DNA from: Bacteroidota bacterium
GTDB lineage: Bacteria > Bacteroidota > Bacteroidia > Bacteroidales > DTGW01
Assembly (NCBI GenBank): GCA_029572965.1
Contig: JAKPQD010000227.1
Location: forward strand, 1 to 64,000
Reading direction: 5' to 3'
DNA: 64,000 nt
Shown piece after piece: positions 37,823 to 46,541 of the stretch (its first letter is position 1; each line of letters begins with the position of its first letter). Position numbers and translations under genes: made by a program. The notes beneath the pieces were generated by a model, which saw only the letters and a program-made list of their open reading frames with translations, searched no databases and was not told the DNA's origin.

Positions 37823-38623
37823 CTACTGCAACATTATCCCGGCTACAAATCTTCCTGTTACGCCCTTTCCTTTGCGTGAAGAAAAGAATTTGTCATCATT
37901 ACAAATAGTGCATAAGTTTGATACTTCTATATTTTCAGGTTTCACGCCAGATTCGATGAGCAAAATCCGGTTATATTCCCACAAATTAAGAATTTTGCTT
38001 TCATTGTGTTTTTTTACCACTTTGTCGAACTTGTTTTTGTTCACTTTATCCAATACTTCATCTCCAACTTCATAACAACATGGGCCTGCAGATGGACCAA
38101 TGGCTGCAATAATATCTTCGGCTTGGGTCCCGTATTGCTGGTTCATTTTGTTAATTGTATTAACAACAATTTCGCCTACAGTACCTTTCCATCCGGCATG
38201 TATAGCAGCTATAGCGGCGTTTTTGCTATCTAAAAGTAATATTGGGACGCAATCGGCCACCTGAACAATTAGCAATACATTCTTTTCATTGGTTGTCAGG
38301 GCATCTGTATCTGCTATGGCTGATTCCCTGTCTTTTGTCCCCAATCCACAATGTGAAGTATCAACTTTTGCAACATTTACACTGTGAGTTTGCCTTGGAA
38401 ATACAAACCAATCAAACGGTATGCCAACTGACTCTGCCAAAGCCATCCGGTTTTTAAGGACAACCTGAGTGTCATCTTCTACACCAAAGCCAAGATTGAA
38501 GCCGTGGAATGGAGGCTGGCTGTAACCGCCTATTCTTGTAGAAACAAAGTGTTTCACTTCATGAAAATAATCAAATATCTCGAACTGATAAAGTTGGGTA
38601 TGTTTGGACGTAACGGCTCGCAT
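37823..38623 (-). CDS. pgeF: Peptidoglycan editing factor PgeF (YfiH/polyphenol-oxidase family)
   Basis: The 266-residue protein from ATG 38623 has the family motifs STRIGGYSQPPF, PRQTHSVNV, VQVADCVPILL, AIHAGWKGTVG and IGPSAGPCCYEVG. The His and Cys residues in them bind zinc. YfiH proteins hydrolyse adenosine in some studies and, in E. coli, remove misincorporated L-Ser from muropeptides. A TTG start six codons upstream is less likely. It converges on metH with a 34-base gap and no clear terminator. Confidence 0.9.
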   Translation of the reverse strand: MRAVTSKHTQLYQFEIFDYFHEVKHFVSTRIGGYSQPPFHGFNLGFGVEDDTQVVLKNRMALAESVGIPFDWFVFPRQTHSVNVAKVDTSHCGLGTKDRESAIADTDALTTNEKNVLLIVQVADCVPILLLDSKNAAIAAIHAGWKGTVGEIVVNTINKMNQQYGTQAEDIIAAIGPSAGPCCYEVGDEVLDKVNKNKFDKVVKKHNESKILNLWEYNRILLIESGVKPENIEVSNLCTICNDDKFFSSRKGKGVTGRFVAGIMLQ

Positions 38624-38714
38624 GTTAAATTTTTGCTGCAAAGCTTAAAATAATTTTTATTCGCAGGGATTGTTTCAAAAAAATAATTGAAATTTGAGTT
38701 AAATAATTTTTAGA

Positions 38715-39245
38715 ATGGTTATTCATAAACCCCTATCTATTTGGTTTACAGGCCTTCCTGGTTCTGGGAAGTCCACTTTGGCTGATGCCCTTACGTTAGT
38801 ACTAAAGGGATACAACTATCCAACCATCTTGCTGGATGCTGATATTGTGCGAAAAGGTTTCAACAGCGATTTGGGGTATTCATTGGATGACCGGAAAGAA
38901 AACATCAGACGTGTTGCTGAGTTGTCAAAAATTCTGATAGAACAGGAAATTTTTGGCATTCAGGCTTTCATTTGTCCTACCAACGAATTGCGTAATATGG
39001 CCCGCGAGATTGTAGGTTTTAACAACTTTTTCCTGATATATCTTTCTACACCTCTTGAAATTTGTGAACAGCGAGACCCTAAAGGTATGTATGCCAAAGC
39101 CCGTGCTGGATATATGAGTCAGTTTACCGGAGTTAGCCAGGAGTTCGAGGTGCCTGATACGGCGCATATTACCCTCGATACCTCCATCCTTACCATTGAA
39201 GAGTGCATCCAGAGTATCATGGAGCGCATAGGCAGGTTTAATTGA
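38715..39245 (+). CDS. cysC: Adenylylsulfate (APS) kinase
   Basis: The 176 residues match CysC: Walker A GLPGSGKS, DADIVRKGFNSDLG, DDRKENIRRVAEL and the lid GMYAKARAG. It phosphorylates APS to PAPS. The conserved ISPYR stretch is here ICPTN. No sulfurylase, PAPS reductase or sulfotransferase is near, so this lone copy may feed sulfation of a surface glycan rather than assimilation; that is inference. Confidence 0.9.
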   Translation: MVIHKPLSIWFTGLPGSGKSTLADALTLVLKGYNYPTILLDADIVRKGFNSDLGYSLDDRKENIRRVAELSKILIEQEIFGIQAFICPTNELRNMAREIVGFNNFFLIYLSTPLEICEQRDPKGMYAKARAGYMSQFTGVSQEFEVPDTAHITLDTSILTIEECIQSIMERIGRFN

Positions 39246-39250
39246 TGTTG

Positions 39251-39293
39251 TAACAAAAAAAAACGCTTTGCATTTCGCGAATGCAAAGCGTTT
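39251..39293 (-). terminator. Intrinsic terminator of the TPP-controlled receptor gene
   Basis: A perfect 14-base stem (39261-39274 with 39280-39293) has a five-base loop. On the minus strand it is followed by a long U-run (the A-run at 39255-39263). It lies between two convergent genes and probably also stops cysC transcription. Confidence 0.8.
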
Positions 39294-39318
39294 AGATGAA
39301 TGAAGACCAGTAGACGTT

Positions 39319-41685
39319 TTAAAACTTAACAGTCAGTCCTGCCATGAAATTTGTTCCGGCCTGAGGATAATAATTTACGCTGTAGCTGCCAACGCTGCCA
39401 TTGGAGTTGTACATTTCGTCAAAAATATTGTTTACCCTGAAATTAAATTGCCAGTCTGTTCCCATGATAATGGTACTATAGTTTATCCCACCATCGGTAA
39501 CGGTGTATGCATTGAGACTGCGTATTTTGTTCTCAGTATTGTCCAGATATTGCTTGCCTACATGCTTTGTATTGATGAACAGTTCCAAACCTTTTACAGG
39601 AGTTAGGTATGTTATTTTTCCTGCAGCAATCACTGATGGAGAAAAAGATATAATTTTATCCTTATAATAAATTACTGAGTCATCAACACTTTCATTGTAA
39701 CCAGTTCGGTTTTTGCTAAGGGTAACATTGCCTTCCAGCTTTATAACGTCGAGTAGCTTTATTCCGCCTGTCATTTCAACCCCCATCCTGTAGCTTTTAC
39801 CAACATTTTTGCGAATTGGAGTCCCAACATTGTTCAATTCGCCTGTCAGTACAAGCTGGTCGCGGTATTGCATATTGTAAAAGTTGAGCTCAAAGTTGAA
39901 TTGATCATCGCTGTAACGTGTACCAAGCTCCATGTCGTATAATTTTTCAGGCTTTGGCTCTTCTCCAACTTCTGCATCAACAAAATCGCTGCGTGAGGGT
40001 TCTCTGTTTGCTACAGCAAAGGATGTATATACAACCCATGATTTTGTAGGTTGGTAAAGCAAACCTACCTTAGGGTTTATAAAGTTGTATTGCTTTTTTA
40101 TACTAATAGTATCATTGGCGTACTCCCTGTTTGTTCCCCAGGCTTTGTAATATATGTTTCTATACTGAATATCAGCAAAAGCAGATATTTCATTGGTTAT
40201 GCTATAGCTTGCTTTTAAGAATGTATTAAAGTCTGTCTTTCGGCCTTGGTTGTCGTAAAAGTGCATTCCTTGCATACCATCCAGAAAGTAACGTGCCCAC
40301 ATTACTTGTCCGTAATGCTTTGCAGGGTCGTATCTGTTGTAAGCCCCGCCCCAGATAAGGGTATATTTGTTGGCAGTATAGGTTAGCCCCCATATACCGC
40401 CATAAAAATGGTTGTCGAGCCACAAACGCTGGATTACATCTGAGTATGAAATGGTATCATTACCATTTATCCCATTGGGGAGTTTGAAATAACTCTGTTC
40501 ATACCAGCCAGGAGAAAGATCCTGGTAATAACCGCGTCCATAAGTGTAATGTAGTGCGGCATTGAATGTCAGATTGCTTGAAAAGCTATGCATTACGTGC
40601 AGTTGAATATGGTCTTGACTGTAATGGTCCACCATATCATCATAATAATGGGGAACTGTGTCATTAGGCAGAAAATATTCGCCTACCGGGTTGTAAGTAC
40701 GGCCTTTGCTTTTGATGCTGACAGAGTCAATGCCATACCAAGCCTGATAAGTTTCTTCCTGCCCCCCAAAGCCAACGAGCTTAACAATAGTTTTGTCGCT
40801 GTAATAACCAGCCTGTGCAAAGTACGATTTAAGGTCAGACCTCGCTCTGTCAATGTAGCCGTCAGATTTGATGCCTGTTACTTTTCCTTCAAAGAAAAAA
40901 TGGTGCTTATACAAACCTGTACCTACATGAAGCGAGTTTTTTCGGGTATTGAATGAGCCATAAGCGCCAGAATACTCAACAAATGGGGTTTGCGATATGT
41001 AATCTGTCTGAAGGTTAATACTGGCACCAAAAGCCCCGGAGCCGTTTGTTGAAGTTCCTACACCACGCTGTATTTGTATGCTTTGCGATGAAGTTGCAAT
41101 ATCTGGTACGTCAACCCAATACACTCCCTGTGATTCAGGGTCGTTTAGTGGGACACCATTGATGGTTACGTTTATTTTGCGGCCTTCGATGCCCCTTATT
41201 CGCATCGCAGTGTACCCAATGCCATTGCCTGCGTCAGATGTTGAAACCACTGAAGTTTGAGAAGACAATATCATTGGGGCATCCTGTCCCAAGGCAAGTT
41301 GTTTTATATCTTGCTTTTTGATAGTGGTAAATGTGGTCGGGGTAAAGTTTTGAGCCCTGATGGCCGATACTACCACTTCTTCAAAGTTGGTAACATTCTC
41401 TTTTAAGATAATATTGCGGGTTTGGTCAGAGGTAAAGTCAATATTCTCAAAATAAGTATTATAGCCCAGATATACAACCTTTACTTCCTTCTGGCCTTTT
41501 TCGATATTGTCTATTTTAAATGCGCCGTTTTCGTCGGCAACAAAGCCTTTGTTATCAACAACCACCGTGGCCCCGGCTAAAGGTTCGTTGTGTTCATTTT
41601 TTATAGTGCCTGTAAATGAAAATTGTGCCTCGAGGGCAGAAACCACCAACAATGGTAAAAGTAAAAACGTAAAAACTCGCTTCAT
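39319..41685 (-). CDS. TonB-dependent receptor under TPP riboswitch control, probable thiamine receptor
   Basis: The 788-residue protein has a signal peptide, a carboxypeptidase-D-regulatory-like N-domain (about 22-105), a plug with MRIRGIEGRKINVTINGVPLNDPE and QIQRGVGTSTNGSGAFG, and a 22-strand-type barrel ending in Phe (GLTVKF). TonB/ExbB energises such receptors. The TPP riboswitch in its leader makes thiamine or a precursor the likely substrate, as described for the OMthi receptors of Bacteroides. No pnuT or thiamine kinase gene follows; a terminator closes the unit. Confidence 0.92.
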   Translation of the reverse strand: MKRVFTFLLLPLLVVSALEAQFSFTGTIKNEHNEPLAGATVVVDNKGFVADENGAFKIDNIEKGQKEVKVVYLGYNTYFENIDFTSDQTRNIILKENVTNFEEVVVSAIRAQNFTPTTFTTIKKQDIKQLALGQDAPMILSSQTSVVSTSDAGNGIGYTAMRIRGIEGRKINVTINGVPLNDPESQGVYWVDVPDIATSSQSIQIQRGVGTSTNGSGAFGASINLQTDYISQTPFVEYSGAYGSFNTRKNSLHVGTGLYKHHFFFEGKVTGIKSDGYIDRARSDLKSYFAQAGYYSDKTIVKLVGFGGQEETYQAWYGIDSVSIKSKGRTYNPVGEYFLPNDTVPHYYDDMVDHYSQDHIQLHVMHSFSSNLTFNAALHYTYGRGYYQDLSPGWYEQSYFKLPNGINGNDTISYSDVIQRLWLDNHFYGGIWGLTYTANKYTLIWGGAYNRYDPAKHYGQVMWARYFLDGMQGMHFYDNQGRKTDFNTFLKASYSITNEISAFADIQYRNIYYKAWGTNREYANDTISIKKQYNFINPKVGLLYQPTKSWVVYTSFAVANREPSRSDFVDAEVGEEPKPEKLYDMELGTRYSDDQFNFELNFYNMQYRDQLVLTGELNNVGTPIRKNVGKSYRMGVEMTGGIKLLDVIKLEGNVTLSKNRTGYNESVDDSVIYYKDKIISFSPSVIAAGKITYLTPVKGLELFINTKHVGKQYLDNTENKIRSLNAYTVTDGGINYSTIIMGTDWQFNFRVNNIFDEMYNSNGSVGSYSVNYYPQAGTNFMAGLTVKF

Positions 41686-41756
41686 AATTTTTTGAAGTTT
41701 AATAATTTAACAAAAAATTACAGCAATGAAGTAATGGAAAATTAAGGTAAGCTTCA

Positions 41757-41845
41757 CTGCCTCTTATTCCCTTCGCCGGCATTACCCGGATCAGGTTCTA
41801 AGGGTATAATCTCAGCCTGTTATTTAAGGCACCCCCTTAGAGACG
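41757..41845 (-). promoter_or_regulatory. TPP riboswitch (THI element)
   Basis: The minus strand reads GGGGGUGCC, then CAGGCUGAGA, UAUACCCUUAGAACCUGAUC, GGGUAAUGCCGGCG and GAAGGGAA. These are the conserved blocks of the TPP aptamer in the right order and spacing. It ends about 72 bases before the receptor ATG. Binding of thiamine pyrophosphate is expected to lower receptor expression. A near-consensus -7 box (TTACTTTG) lies just upstream at 41848-41855. Confidence 0.93.
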
Positions 41846-41890
41846 CTGCAAAGTAAATAAATTTATATTTATAACACCAAAAATTTAACC

Positions 41891-41920
41891 TTGTTAATTT
41901 TGGCATTACATTTATATTTG
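41891..41920 (+). promoter_or_regulatory. Promoter of the lipid kinase gene
   Basis: TTG (41891-41893), a 19-base spacer and TATATTTG (41913-41920) are an exact Bacteroidota promoter match, 18 bases before ATG 41939. This argues against the longer upstream reading of the ORF. Confidence 0.6.
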
Positions 41921-41938
41921 CCAAGCCAAATTAAGATT

Positions 41939-42838
41939 ATGGAACAGAAGCGTAAGATTGCATTTATTATCAACCCCGTGTCGGGAACTACATCAAAGGC
42001 TGAAATGCCTTCGATGATTGAAAGCATCATTGATAAAAGCAAATATGATGTTTGTATCAAGTTTACCACTTGTGCCGGCAATGGTCATGAGCTTGCAAAG
42101 GGCTTTGTTGCTGAAGGTTATGATATAGTAGTTTCAGTAGGCGGCGATGGCACTATGAACGAGATTGCTTCAGCACTTACAGAAACTAATACTGCCCTTG
42201 GCCTTATCCCTTGCGGTTCTGGCAACGGACTTGCCCGTCACTTGGGGATTCCGCTTGATCATAAGCAGGCTATAGCCTTGTTTAACGATTGTAAAATTAT
42301 CAAGATGGACTATGGCAAGGCTAATGACGTAAAGTTTTTTTGTACTTGTGGCGCAGGGTTTGATGCTCATATAGGGCATACCTTTGCCAGTGCCGGGAAA
42401 CGAGGTTTTTTGACCTATTTAAGAAGCATTTTTACTGAGTTTAGAAAATATAAACCTAAAAAGTATAAGTTTAAAACCGAAGAAGGCAAGTTTAAAAAGA
42501 AAGCTTTTTTGGTGACATTTGCCAATGCCTCTCAATATGGCAATAATGCTTATATTGCCCCTAATGCCGATATTCAGGACGGGCTTATTGATGTCTGTAT
42601 CCTCGAACCATTCCCAAAATTCAGGGCTTTGGGAATTGGGTTTAAATTAATGAGCAAGAAAATAGACAAGTGCAGGTATGTTCAAATCATGCAGACCGAT
42701 AAAGTTCGTATAAAAACAAAGAAGAATGTTGTTTTTCATTACGATGGCGAGCCTTGCATTATGGATAGAAAGGTAAAAATATCGGCAGTTCAGAAAGGGC
42801 TTAACATAGCAGTATTGAGTAATTCTCCTTTAAACTAA
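41939..42838 (+). CDS. Diacylglycerol/lipid kinase family protein
   Basis: The 299 residues match the DAGK catalytic fold: FIINPVSGTT, then GHGKEL-like TCAGNGHELA, the nucleotide loop VVSVGGDGTMNEIASAL and LGLIPCGSGNGLARHLGIP. The C-terminal beta domain includes FHYDGEP. It uses ATP to phosphorylate a lipid such as diacylglycerol or a sphingoid base; Bacteroidota contain both. folK follows after six bases, so the two share a transcript. Confidence 0.9.
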   Translation: MEQKRKIAFIINPVSGTTSKAEMPSMIESIIDKSKYDVCIKFTTCAGNGHELAKGFVAEGYDIVVSVGGDGTMNEIASALTETNTALGLIPCGSGNGLARHLGIPLDHKQAIALFNDCKIIKMDYGKANDVKFFCTCGAGFDAHIGHTFASAGKRGFLTYLRSIFTEFRKYKPKKYKFKTEEGKFKKKAFLVTFANASQYGNNAYIAPNADIQDGLIDVCILEPFPKFRALGIGFKLMSKKIDKCRYVQIMQTDKVRIKTKKNVVFHYDGEPCIMDRKVKISAVQKGLNIAVLSNSPLN

Positions 42839-42844
42839 AACCGT

Positions 42845-43345
42845 TTGGCTGAAGTTTATCTGTCTTTGGGAAGTAATATTGGCGATCGGCTCGAAAACAT
42901 CAATTTGGCTATCGATTACATCAATGAAAATATTGGTGAAGTTATATGTTGTTCGTCTGTTTATGAAACTGAGGCTTGGGGTATAAACAGCTCAGGGATG
43001 TATTTAAATCAGGTTATTTTGATTAAATCAAACATAAAGCCCATATCAATCCTTGAAAAGATTTGGGATATTGAATCAAAACTTGGACGAGTAAGGGTTG
43101 TAGATAATAAGTATGCCGACAGGACAATAGATATAGATATTTTGTTTTATGACAATCACGTAATACACGGCGATTATGTTACTATCCCTCATCCTATGCT
43201 TCAACACCGCAGATTTGTTCTGGTTCCGCTGTGTGATATTGCGGCCGATTTTGTGCATCCTGAGTTAAATAAGAAGGTAGCCGATTTGTTGCAAGTTTGT
43301 AAGGATGATCTTAAGGTTCAAAAATTTGACCCCGGGTTTAATTAG
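42845..43345 (+). CDS. folK: 6-hydroxymethyl-7,8-dihydropterin pyrophosphokinase (HPPK)
   Basis: This folate enzyme transfers pyrophosphate from ATP to hydroxymethyl-dihydropterin. Its 166 residues carry YLSLGSNIGDR, SSVYETEAWG, QVILIKSN, the helix WDIESKLGRVR and the metal/pterin site DRTIDIDILFYD with IPHPMLQHRRFVL. The start is TTG 42845: the upstream stop is in frame and the next ATG falls inside the domain. Initiation on TTG six bases after a stop suggests translational coupling. Confidence 0.95.
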   Translation: MAEVYLSLGSNIGDRLENINLAIDYINENIGEVICCSSVYETEAWGINSSGMYLNQVILIKSNIKPISILEKIWDIESKLGRVRVVDNKYADRTIDIDILFYDNHVIHGDYVTIPHPMLQHRRFVLVPLCDIAADFVHPELNKKVADLLQVCKDDLKVQKFDPGFN

Positions 43346-43426
43346 CTATTCATACTTCAAAGTCGGAAGCATATAAAAAAGTAAACTGTCCAACATTGCC
43401 TCATCTTTGTTCTTAATTTTTGGCTC

Positions 43427-43457
43427 TTGTCTCTTTCATTATAAAATATTACTTTTG
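43427..43457 (+). promoter_or_regulatory. recG promoter
   Basis: TTG (43427-43429), a 20-base spacer and TACTTTTG (43450-43457) fit the consensus; the recG ATG is 32 bases after the -7 box. Confidence 0.55.
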
Positions 43458-43488
43458 AAACAGGCAAAACAATATAAACCGCCCCTCA

Positions 43489-45591
43489 ATGGGTAAACTT
43501 CAAACTGAGATAAAATACATCACCGGCATAGGCCCTAAGCGTGCCGAGATACTGAACAAAGACATTGAAGTATTTACCATTAAAGACTTGCTCTATTATT
43601 TTCCTTACAAGTATATCGACCGCACAAAGTTTTATTCTATTGCAGAAGTCAATGCAGACCTGCCTTATATTCAGATCAAAGGAAAGATAACCAAATTTAA
43701 CACAATAGGAGAAGGGGCTAAGAAACGATTGACAGCACTTTTTACTGATGGGACAGGCTTTATAGAGCTCGTATGGTTCAAAGGTATTAAATGGGTTATG
43801 CTTCAGTATAAGCCAGATATTGAATATATTGTTTATGGTAAGCCTACACAGTTTGGACATATCTTAAACATTGCCCATCCTGAGATAGATGAGGTGTCAA
43901 AAGCAGAACAGGTTACTGCAACAGCGTTACAGCCTCAATACAATACCAGCGAGCGGATGAAATCTAATTTTCTTACCTCGCGTACAATCCATAAGCTGAT
44001 TGCTAGTTGTTTAAAATTCACTATCAACGAGATAGAGGAAACTTTTCCTGAATATCTGATGAAAACGTGTAAGCTAATCCCGCTCAAGGAGGCACTTACG
44101 CAAATACATTTTCCCACATCGACAGAGCTGCTTACTAAAGCTGAGTTCAGGTTAAAGTTCGAAGAGCTTTTTACCTTGCAGTTAAGTCTTCTCAGGCAAA
44201 AAAAGTACAGGCAGCAGGTTCATCAGGGCTACATTTTTTCCAATGTCGGGCATTATGTCAACACATTTTACAAGCATTGTCTGCCATTTGAGCTTACCAA
44301 TGCCCAAAAACGTGTAATCAAAGAAATAAGACAAGATTTAGGTTCAGGAAAACAAATGAACCGCTTGTTACAAGGCGATGTTGGCAGTGGAAAAACACTT
44401 GTAGCGCTTATGATTTCACTTATTGCCCTGGATAATAACCTGCAGGTATGTATTATGGCCCCTACCGAGATACTTGCTGCTCAGCATTTCAAAAGCATCA
44501 GCCGCATGATAGATGGGCTGGATATAAACATCAGGCTGCTTACAGGCTCTACGCGCAAGAAAGAACGAACTATAATCCAGCAAGGGCTTACAGATGGTTC
44601 GTTGCAGATTTTGGTTGGCACACATGCCCTCATTGAAGATAATGTACAATTTAAAAAACTTGGTTTGGCCATCATTGATGAGCAACACCGCTTTGGCGTT
44701 GCCCAAAGGGCAAAGCTGCGCAACAAGAGCGCTCAGCCTCCTCATGTATTGGTGATGACAGCTACACCTATACCACGTACCCTGACCATGACAGCTTATG
44801 GCGACCTTGATGTATCAGTTATTGACGAATTGCCTCCCGGTCGTAAGCCTATTTATACAAAACACATTGGTATCAATCATCGGATGGATATGTACAGGTT
44901 GGTTGCCCGCGAGATACAAAGCGGAAGGCAGGTATATATAGTTTATCCTTTAATCAAAGAATCTGAAAACCTTGATTACAAAGCATTAGAAAAAGGATAT
45001 GAACAGATGGTGAAGATATTTCCTGCCCCACAATATTCTATCAGTGCTATTCATGGCAAAATGTCAAATGAAGACAAAGAAAGTATTATGAAAGCCTTTA
45101 AAGAAGGTAAAATTAATATCCTTATGGCTACAACAGTAATTGAAGTAGGCGTAGATGTACCCAATGCATCGGTGATGATTATTGAAAGTGCCGAAAGGTT
45201 TGGTTTATCGCAGTTGCATCAGCTTAGAGGAAGAGTAGGGCGAGGAGCTGATAAAAGCTATTGTTTTTTGTGTACATCTTTCAAGCTTTCTACCGATGCC
45301 CGCAAACGTCTGGAGATAATGGAAAGCACAAACAACGGTTTTACCATTGCAGAAGCTGACTGGAAACTTAGAGGCCCAGGAAACATTGAAGGAACTGAAC
45401 AGAGCGGCATGCCATTCAGCCTGCATATTGCCAACCTTGGCAAAGACCAGCAAATATTGCAGTATGCAAGAGATTTGGCACAAAAAATTATCGATGATGA
45501 CCCACATTTGCAGAAAAGCGAAAATGTAAAACTCAACATTTTAGTCAGCAAAACCAAAAAAGAACAATACAATTGGGAATTAGTTGGATAA
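43489..45591 (+). CDS. recG: ATP-dependent DNA helicase RecG
   Basis: RecG remodels stalled forks and branched DNA. The 700-residue protein has the N-terminal wedge/OB region (about 60-160; IKGKITKFN), helicase motif I GDVGSGKT, motif II DEQH in IIDEQHRFGV, motif III TATPIPRTL and motifs V-VI (TTVIEVGVDVPNA, LHQLRGRVGRG). The C-terminal TRG-like element includes AEADWKLRGPGN. It precedes gldF by 36 bases. Confidence 0.97.
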   Translation: MGKLQTEIKYITGIGPKRAEILNKDIEVFTIKDLLYYFPYKYIDRTKFYSIAEVNADLPYIQIKGKITKFNTIGEGAKKRLTALFTDGTGFIELVWFKGIKWVMLQYKPDIEYIVYGKPTQFGHILNIAHPEIDEVSKAEQVTATALQPQYNTSERMKSNFLTSRTIHKLIASCLKFTINEIEETFPEYLMKTCKLIPLKEALTQIHFPTSTELLTKAEFRLKFEELFTLQLSLLRQKKYRQQVHQGYIFSNVGHYVNTFYKHCLPFELTNAQKRVIKEIRQDLGSGKQMNRLLQGDVGSGKTLVALMISLIALDNNLQVCIMAPTEILAAQHFKSISRMIDGLDINIRLLTGSTRKKERTIIQQGLTDGSLQILVGTHALIEDNVQFKKLGLAIIDEQHRFGVAQRAKLRNKSAQPPHVLVMTATPIPRTLTMTAYGDLDVSVIDELPPGRKPIYTKHIGINHRMDMYRLVAREIQSGRQVYIVYPLIKESENLDYKALEKGYEQMVKIFPAPQYSISAIHGKMSNEDKESIMKAFKEGKINILMATTVIEVGVDVPNASVMIIESAERFGLSQLHQLRGRVGRGADKSYCFLCTSFKLSTDARKRLEIMESTNNGFTIAEADWKLRGPGNIEGTEQSGMPFSLHIANLGKDQQILQYARDLAQKIIDDDPHLQKSENVKLNILVSKTKKEQYNWELVG

Positions 45592-45627
45592 GTCAACGAG
45601 AGTGCTTACTTTTACCGCAAAAACACT

Positions 45628-46359
45628 ATGATTTCGTTATTCAGAAAAGAAATATCGTTGTTCTTCAATACCCTTACCGGATACCTTGTCATTGGTGTTT
45701 ACCTGGTGCTAAATACTTTATTTCTGTGGGTTATACCCGGGAGTTTTAATATTCCCGAGTCAAATCAAGCCTCTTTGCATGGTCTTTTTACTATTTCTCC
45801 GTGGCTATTTCTTTTCCTTGTGCCTGCAATTACCATGCGAATGATAGCAGACGAAAGAAAGTCCGGAACCATTGATTTGCTCTTTATCAAACCCATAAGC
45901 GACATACAAATCATAGCGGCCAAGTATCTTGCATCATTAGTGTTAGTTGCTGCAGCTATTATCCCTACATTCGTTACTTTCTTTACGGTTTATCACCTTG
46001 GTTACACGCCTGGCAATATGGATGTAGGCGCTACTATTGGTTCATACATGGGATTATTTTTCTTAGCAGCTATTTATGCGGCTATCGGAGTATTTGCATC
46101 ATCAATTACAGAAAACTCAATAGTTTCATTTATTATAGCTGCATTATTGAGCCTTTTATTGTATATTGGTTTTGATACACTATCACAATTACCTATATTT
46201 TCAGGAATAGAAGATGCTATAAAAAGTATAGGAATTAATGAACATTACAATTCTATTAGCCGTGGTGTAATTGATACACGTGATTTGATATATTTTGCAG
46301 GGGTTTCTGCCATCTTCATTTTATTAGCTACTTATTCTATCGAGAAAAAGCATCAATAG
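45628..46359 (+). CDS. gldF: Gliding-associated ABC transporter permease GldF
   Basis: The 243-residue membrane protein has six predicted helices and the ABC-2 permease signature MRMIADERKSGTIDLLFIKPIS. The opening ISLFRKEISLFFNTLTGYLVI is typical of GldF, which with GldG and the ATPase GldA is needed for gliding in Flavobacterium johnsoniae. In relatives gldG directly follows; here the next gene is an unrelated secreted protein. A weak TACTTTTA box at 45607-45614 may give it its own promoter. Confidence 0.85.
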   Translation: MISLFRKEISLFFNTLTGYLVIGVYLVLNTLFLWVIPGSFNIPESNQASLHGLFTISPWLFLFLVPAITMRMIADERKSGTIDLLFIKPISDIQIIAAKYLASLVLVAAAIIPTFVTFFTVYHLGYTPGNMDVGATIGSYMGLFFLAAIYAAIGVFASSITENSIVSFIIAALLSLLLYIGFDTLSQLPIFSGIEDAIKSIGINEHYNSISRGVIDTRDLIYFAGVSAIFILLATYSIEKKHQ

Positions 46360-46541
46360 CATTTTTGCTATATACCTTTTTTCAGGGATTTTATGACAAA
46401 AAACAAATCAGATATTTGTATTTTAAGAAGTGGATATAAAAATAGTGTGTGTATATTTTTACCCGCCTGTTTTGCTATTATTTCGTGAAATATCTTTATT
46501 TTTAATTCTTCAAAAACAAAATTTAGAATTTCAATTTAGTT

